Positions 60,747 to 64,000 of a stretch of DNA of 64,000 bases are shown piece after piece. The notes beneath the pieces were generated by a model that was not told where the DNA came from, made no database searches, and saw nothing but the letters and a program-made list of their open reading frames with translations. The stretch lies in NCBI RefSeq assembly GCF_021233435.1, contig NZ_CP089468.1, positions 310,001-374,000 on the forward strand, read 5' to 3'. The translations under genes and the position numbers were made by a program. The DNA comes from Halobacterium noricense (GTDB lineage Archaea; Halobacteriota; Halobacteria; Halobacteriales; Halobacteriaceae). Position 1 is the first letter of the stretch, and each line of letters begins with the position of its first letter.

Positions 60747-62490
60747 CGCCACCCACGACGGCAGCGCGCTCCGCGTCGATGCCGGCGGCTGTCCCGGTGG
60801 TGGCGACCTCACCGCCCAGCCGGCGTGTCGCGCGGCGGTCGCGGCCGCGTGCCGGCAGGCCGACGCCGACCGCATCGTCGTGGACGCGTCGGGCTTCCGC
60901 CGTGAGTACGGCCCACGTGCCGTCGCGCTGTTCACCGCAGCCGGTCGGTTCGCCGCGCGAGTCGCGGACCGCGACCAGCGGCTCGCAGCCCGCGCCCGCA
61001 CTGACCCGCTCGTGGCGGCCGCGGAAGCCAGCGGGCGCGCAGGTCCCGTCGCCGAAATCACCGCCGAAACCGGGTTCGCGGCCGCCGCAGGCGACCTCCC
61101 GGACTACGACGCGCTCCGGCCCCGAGTCGGCCCCGCGCTCGCTGACGCTCGCATCGGACCGACGCCCCCGCCGGACGGACGCCTCCGAGACACGCGAACG
61201 CTCGAAACCGAAGCCACCGTCCGCGAGTACGCGGTTCCCGACGACCTCCCGGTCTACCACGTCGTCCCGCCGGAGTACGAGTTCTCGCCCGCGGACTGCC
61301 GCGTGCTCGCCGACGCGCGCCGCCTGCTCGCGGACGGCTCGATTCCCGACGGCGAGGACGCGCCGGGTCGCGCGGTCCGCGAGGCAGCCGGCGAGCACCG
61401 CGAACCGCTGGCGGACGCGCTCCACAAGCACACCCGCGGCTTCGGCGTCCTCGAAGACCTCTTCGCAGACCCCCGAATCTCGGACGTGTACGCGAGCGCG
61501 CCGGTCGCCGAGGGGCCGCTCCGCGTGACCGTCGACGGCGACGACACTCGGACGAACGTTCGGTTCACGGACGCCGGCGCGGAACGCCTCGCGTCGCGGC
61601 TGCGCGCGGAGAGCGGCCGCCCGTTCTCCCGGGCGAACCCCACGCTCGACACCGCCATCGACGGGCTCGGCGCGACGGGGCGCGTGCGAGTCGCGGGCGT
61701 CACGGACCCGGTCAGCGACGGCACCGGGTTCGCGTTCCGCGCGCACGACGCCGACCCGTTCCGGCTCCCGGACCTCGTCGCGAACGGCGCGCTCCCGCCC
61801 CATATTGCCGGCTTCCTCGTCGAAGCGCTACGGCGCGGTGCGTCCGTGCTGTTCGCTGGCGCGCGCGGCGCTGGCAAAACCACGCTCCTGGGTGCGACGC
61901 TCTGGGGACTCGCCGCCGGCACGCGCCTCGTCACCATCGAGGACACGCCCGAACTCCCGGTACGCGCGCTCCGCAGCGACGGCCGCGACGTGCAAGCGCT
62001 GTACGCGAACGCCGACGGTGCGGGCGCGGACGTCTCGATGGCGGACGCGCTCCGCACCGCGCTCCGGCTCGGCGACGGTGCCATCGCGGTCGGTGAAGTC
62101 CGTGGCGAGGAGGCGCGCGTGCTCTACGAGGCGATGCGCGTCGGTGCCAGCGACGCCGCCGTCCTGGGCACGATACACGGCGAGGGCGCGGCCAGCGTCC
62201 GCGAGCGCGTCGTCTCCGACCTCGGCGTCTCCGCGTCGTCGTTCGCTGCCACCGACCTCGTCGTCACGCTCGCCGACACTAACGCCGGGCGGCGCGTCAC
62301 GCGCGTCGAGGAAGTCACGGACGACGGTGCCGCCACGCTCTACGAGGACGACGGGAGCGGTGCAGTACCGACCGGACGCGTCGCGCGCGGGAACAGCAGC
62401 ACGGTCGCCGACCTCGCGGCACCCGGCGAGACGTACGCCGACGTCCGGGCCGCGATTCGCGCCCACGCCGACCACGTTGGCGATGACTGA
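60694..62490 (+). CDS. Type II/IV secretion system ATPase (second set)
   Basis: 598 aa. N-terminal Cys cluster (DCGCDATHDG, GGCPGGGDL), then the GspE-type core: Walker A GARGAGKTTLLG near 387-398, TRLVTIEDTPELPVRALR, GDGAIAVGEVRGEEARVLYEAMRVG and AAVLGTIHGEGAASV. Powers a pilus-like machine with the platform protein encoded next. Divergent from the 25056-27197 ATPase in sequence, so the two are not recent duplicates. Confidence 0.88.
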   Translation: MRALIERFAADDPDCGCDATHDGSALRVDAGGCPGGGDLTAQPACRAAVAAACRQADADRIVVDASGFRREYGPRAVALFTAAGRFAARVADRDQRLAARARTDPLVAAAEASGRAGPVAEITAETGFAAAAGDLPDYDALRPRVGPALADARIGPTPPPDGRLRDTRTLETEATVREYAVPDDLPVYHVVPPEYEFSPADCRVLADARRLLADGSIPDGEDAPGRAVREAAGEHREPLADALHKHTRGFGVLEDLFADPRISDVYASAPVAEGPLRVTVDGDDTRTNVRFTDAGAERLASRLRAESGRPFSRANPTLDTAIDGLGATGRVRVAGVTDPVSDGTGFAFRAHDADPFRLPDLVANGALPPHIAGFLVEALRRGASVLFAGARGAGKTTLLGATLWGLAAGTRLVTIEDTPELPVRALRSDGRDVQALYANADGAGADVSMADALRTALRLGDGAIAVGEVRGEEARVLYEAMRVGASDAAVLGTIHGEGAASVRERVVSDLGVSASSFAATDLVVTLADTNAGRRVTRVEEVTDDGAATLYEDDGSGAVPTGRVARGNSSTVADLAAPGETYADVRAAIRAHADHVGDD

Positions 62491-64000
62491 GCCCGCGAAC
62501 TGGCGACAGGCACTCGTCGCACTCGCCCTTACAGCCGCGGCCGCGCTCGCCGCCGCCAATTGGAACCCGTACGCCGGCACTGCCGCCGCGTTCCTGGGCA
62601 TAGCGACAGCCGCTACGCTCGCGTACGGCCCGCACGTCCGCTCAGTCGCCGACCGTTCGCGTGCGCTCGGTGCCGCACCCGACATCGTCTGTCTAGTCGC
62701 GCTCTCGCTCCGCCTCGATCCCGCGCTCGAACGCGCCACCGACTTCGCCGCCGAGCACGGGAACGGTCGGCTCGCGGCCAGCCTCGCCGCACACGCTCGG
62801 GAATCTCGCGGGACGCCCGGAGCGGGATTTACGGCGTTCGCGGCGACGTGGGACGACCACCTGCCGTCGCTGCGGCGCGCCGCAGCCCTCGCCGACGCCG
62901 CGGTCGACGCGCCCGCTGGCGAGCGCGGACGACTCCTCGACCGCACGCTCGCGGTGGTCGTCGAGGGCGCACAGGAGCGCGCCAGCGAGTACGCCGACGC
63001 CGTCCACGGGCCGACGATGGGCGTCTACGCGTTCGGCGTCGTGCTGCCGCTCGCGCTCGTCGGCGTCGTTCCCGCGGCGGCGAGCGCTGGCCTCCCAGTC
63101 ACGCTCGGCGCGGTTGCACTCGCGTACGGCGTCGTGCTGCCGTTGGCGGTGCTCGCCGTCGTCTGCTGGATTCTCGCACGGCGTCCGGTCGCGTTCCCGC
63201 CTGCGGCCGTGCCGAGCGACCACCCGAAACTGGACGACCGTGCGCGAAACGCCGCTCTCGCGGCAGTCTGTGGCGTCGTCGCTGCGCTCGTCACCTCTCG
63301 GCTGCTGCCGTCGTGGGCGCTCCCCGTGTTGCTCGTCGGCTGGCCGGTCGGCGGCGCGCTCGCCTACTGGTTCCGGCCCGCCTGCGAAGTCCGTGAGGAC
63401 GCCCGGAACGTCGAGGCCGGCCTCGCAGACGCGCTCGCTGTGCTCGGGCACCAACTCCGCCACGGCCGCGCGGTCGAGGCTGCCGTGACAGATGCCGGCG
63501 ACACGCTCGACGGTCCCACGGGTGACGTCTTCGACGAGGCGGCGCGCCGGATGCGACGATTTCGCGTGGGGGTCGCGGATGCGTTCTTTGGGGAGTTCGG
63601 CCCGCTCGCGCGAACCCGGAGTCAGCGCGCCCGTGCCGCGGTCTCGTTGGTCGTCCACGCCGCCGACGCGGGGCCAGCGGGCGGCCGCGTGCTCGTGGAC
63701 GTCGCGGACCTCTTCGACGACCTCACTGACCTCGACCGCGAGGTCCGCCGCGAGTTCGCCTCGACCACGCGCACGCTCCAGTACACCGCGCTCGTCTACG
63801 CGCCCCTCGTCGCCGGCGTCACGGTCTCGCTCGCCGGTAGAGTGAGCGGTCTCGACGGCGCGTCCGCCCTGCCGGCGGGCCAGCTCGCGCTCGTCATCGG
63901 TGCCTACGTGCTGTGGCTGGCGGCCGTGTTACCGGCGCTCGCGGTCGGCCTCGACCGCGGGCTGGACCGCGCGCTCGTCGGCTACCACGCCGGCCTCGCG
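62483..64000 (+). CDS. Type II/IV secretion platform protein, partial (second set)
   Basis: At least 506 codons, running off the window. ATG at 62483 overlaps the ATPase stop by eight bases. Membrane helices (ALVALALTAAAALAAANW, GVYAFGVVLPLALVGVVPAAASA, LGAVALAYGVVLPLAVLAVVCW) and TadC-type cytoplasmic segments, with NVEAGLADALAVLGHQLRHGRAVEAAV as the second GspF motif. Same layout as the gene at 23186-25030. Confidence 0.85.
   Translation, partial: MTEPANWRQALVALALTAAAALAAANWNPYAGTAAAFLGIATAATLAYGPHVRSVADRSRALGAAPDIVCLVALSLRLDPALERATDFAAEHGNGRLAASLAAHARESRGTPGAGFTAFAATWDDHLPSLRRAAALADAAVDAPAGERGRLLDRTLAVVVEGAQERASEYADAVHGPTMGVYAFGVVLPLALVGVVPAAASAGLPVTLGAVALAYGVVLPLAVLAVVCWILARRPVAFPPAAVPSDHPKLDDRARNAALAAVCGVVAALVTSRLLPSWALPVLLVGWPVGGALAYWFRPACEVREDARNVEAGLADALAVLGHQLRHGRAVEAAVTDAGDTLDGPTGDVFDEAARRMRRFRVGVADAFFGEFGPLARTRSQRARAAVSLVVHAADAGPAGGRVLVDVADLFDDLTDLDREVRREFASTTRTLQYTALVYAPLVAGVTVSLAGRVSGLDGASALPAGQLALVIGAYVLWLAAVLPALAVGLDRGLDRALVGYHAGLA

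Overview
The window is a high-GC haloarchaeal chromosome segment (class Halobacteria). The evidence is acidic proteins rich in Asp and Glu, leaderless genes with AT-rich boxes about 25 bases upstream, and archaeal information-processing genes: TFB, RpoP, L37Ae, Pcc1, prefoldin beta, TruD, Pth2 and GGGP synthase. It also carries FtsZ2 with its CdrS/CdrL regulators, a CetZ tubulin, and tRNA-Tyr with a C1-G72 pair. The genus cannot be fixed from sequence alone; gene order is compatible with Halobacterium and relatives.

Region 1 (about 1-7120) is an accessory island with lower GC and longer gaps. It holds an HNH endonuclease with an HNH-associated repeat, then a three-gene ubiquitin-like conjugation operon: a beta-grasp protein with a near-C-terminal Gly-Gly, an E2-fold protein, and a JAB-E1 fusion. 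A run of perfect hairpins (1235-1430) lies between a TATA box and the first gene. Next come TnpB-type transposon remnants, and an ArsR-controlled operon of a small Cys-rich protein, the ArsR regulator and an ArsP-type permease. A broken PD-(D/E)XK (Cas4-like) gene marks the island edge.

Region 2 (7288-18203) is housekeeping: lipoate ligase family protein, PrxQ-type peroxiredoxin, endonuclease IV, methyltransferase, M29 aminopeptidase, HD phosphohydrolase, NcsA tRNA thiolase, and the cell-division block ftsZ2-cdrS-cdrL with repeated GTAAGAC operators, followed by tRNA-Tyr.

Region 3 (18304-31639) is an archaeal type IV pilus-like cluster. A minus-strand operon of secretion ATPase, membrane platform and pilin-like small proteins sits next to a ParA/MinD ATPase. 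A DUF4129-DUF58-membrane operon facing a MoxR ATPase follows. A second pilus-type ATPase and platform (60694-64000) closes the window.

Region 4 (31741-36181) has tRNA-Ser(CGA), a solitary full-length TnpB, a palindrome-rich gap, a LeuA/CimA-type synthase with no normal start codon, a DUF192 protein and an HNH-like protein.

Region 5 (36331-60261) is dense core genome. It contains GuaAa, DUF2070 (carrying in-frame palindromes), the DUF2103-L37Ae-RpoP-Pcc1-prefoldin-DUF3194 operon, TruD-Pth2, dCTP deaminase with ThiR, archaeal CoA synthesis (pantoate kinase and phosphopantoate ligase), a UPF0175/PIN toxin-antitoxin pair, AspS, GGGP synthase, TFB, RNase HI, PadR, pyrophosphatase, a DHH-like protein, a phosphodiesterase, a UspA-like protein and CetZ.

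The strongest candidate for an unusual system is the ubiquitin-like operon with its structured leader at 1209-4285.
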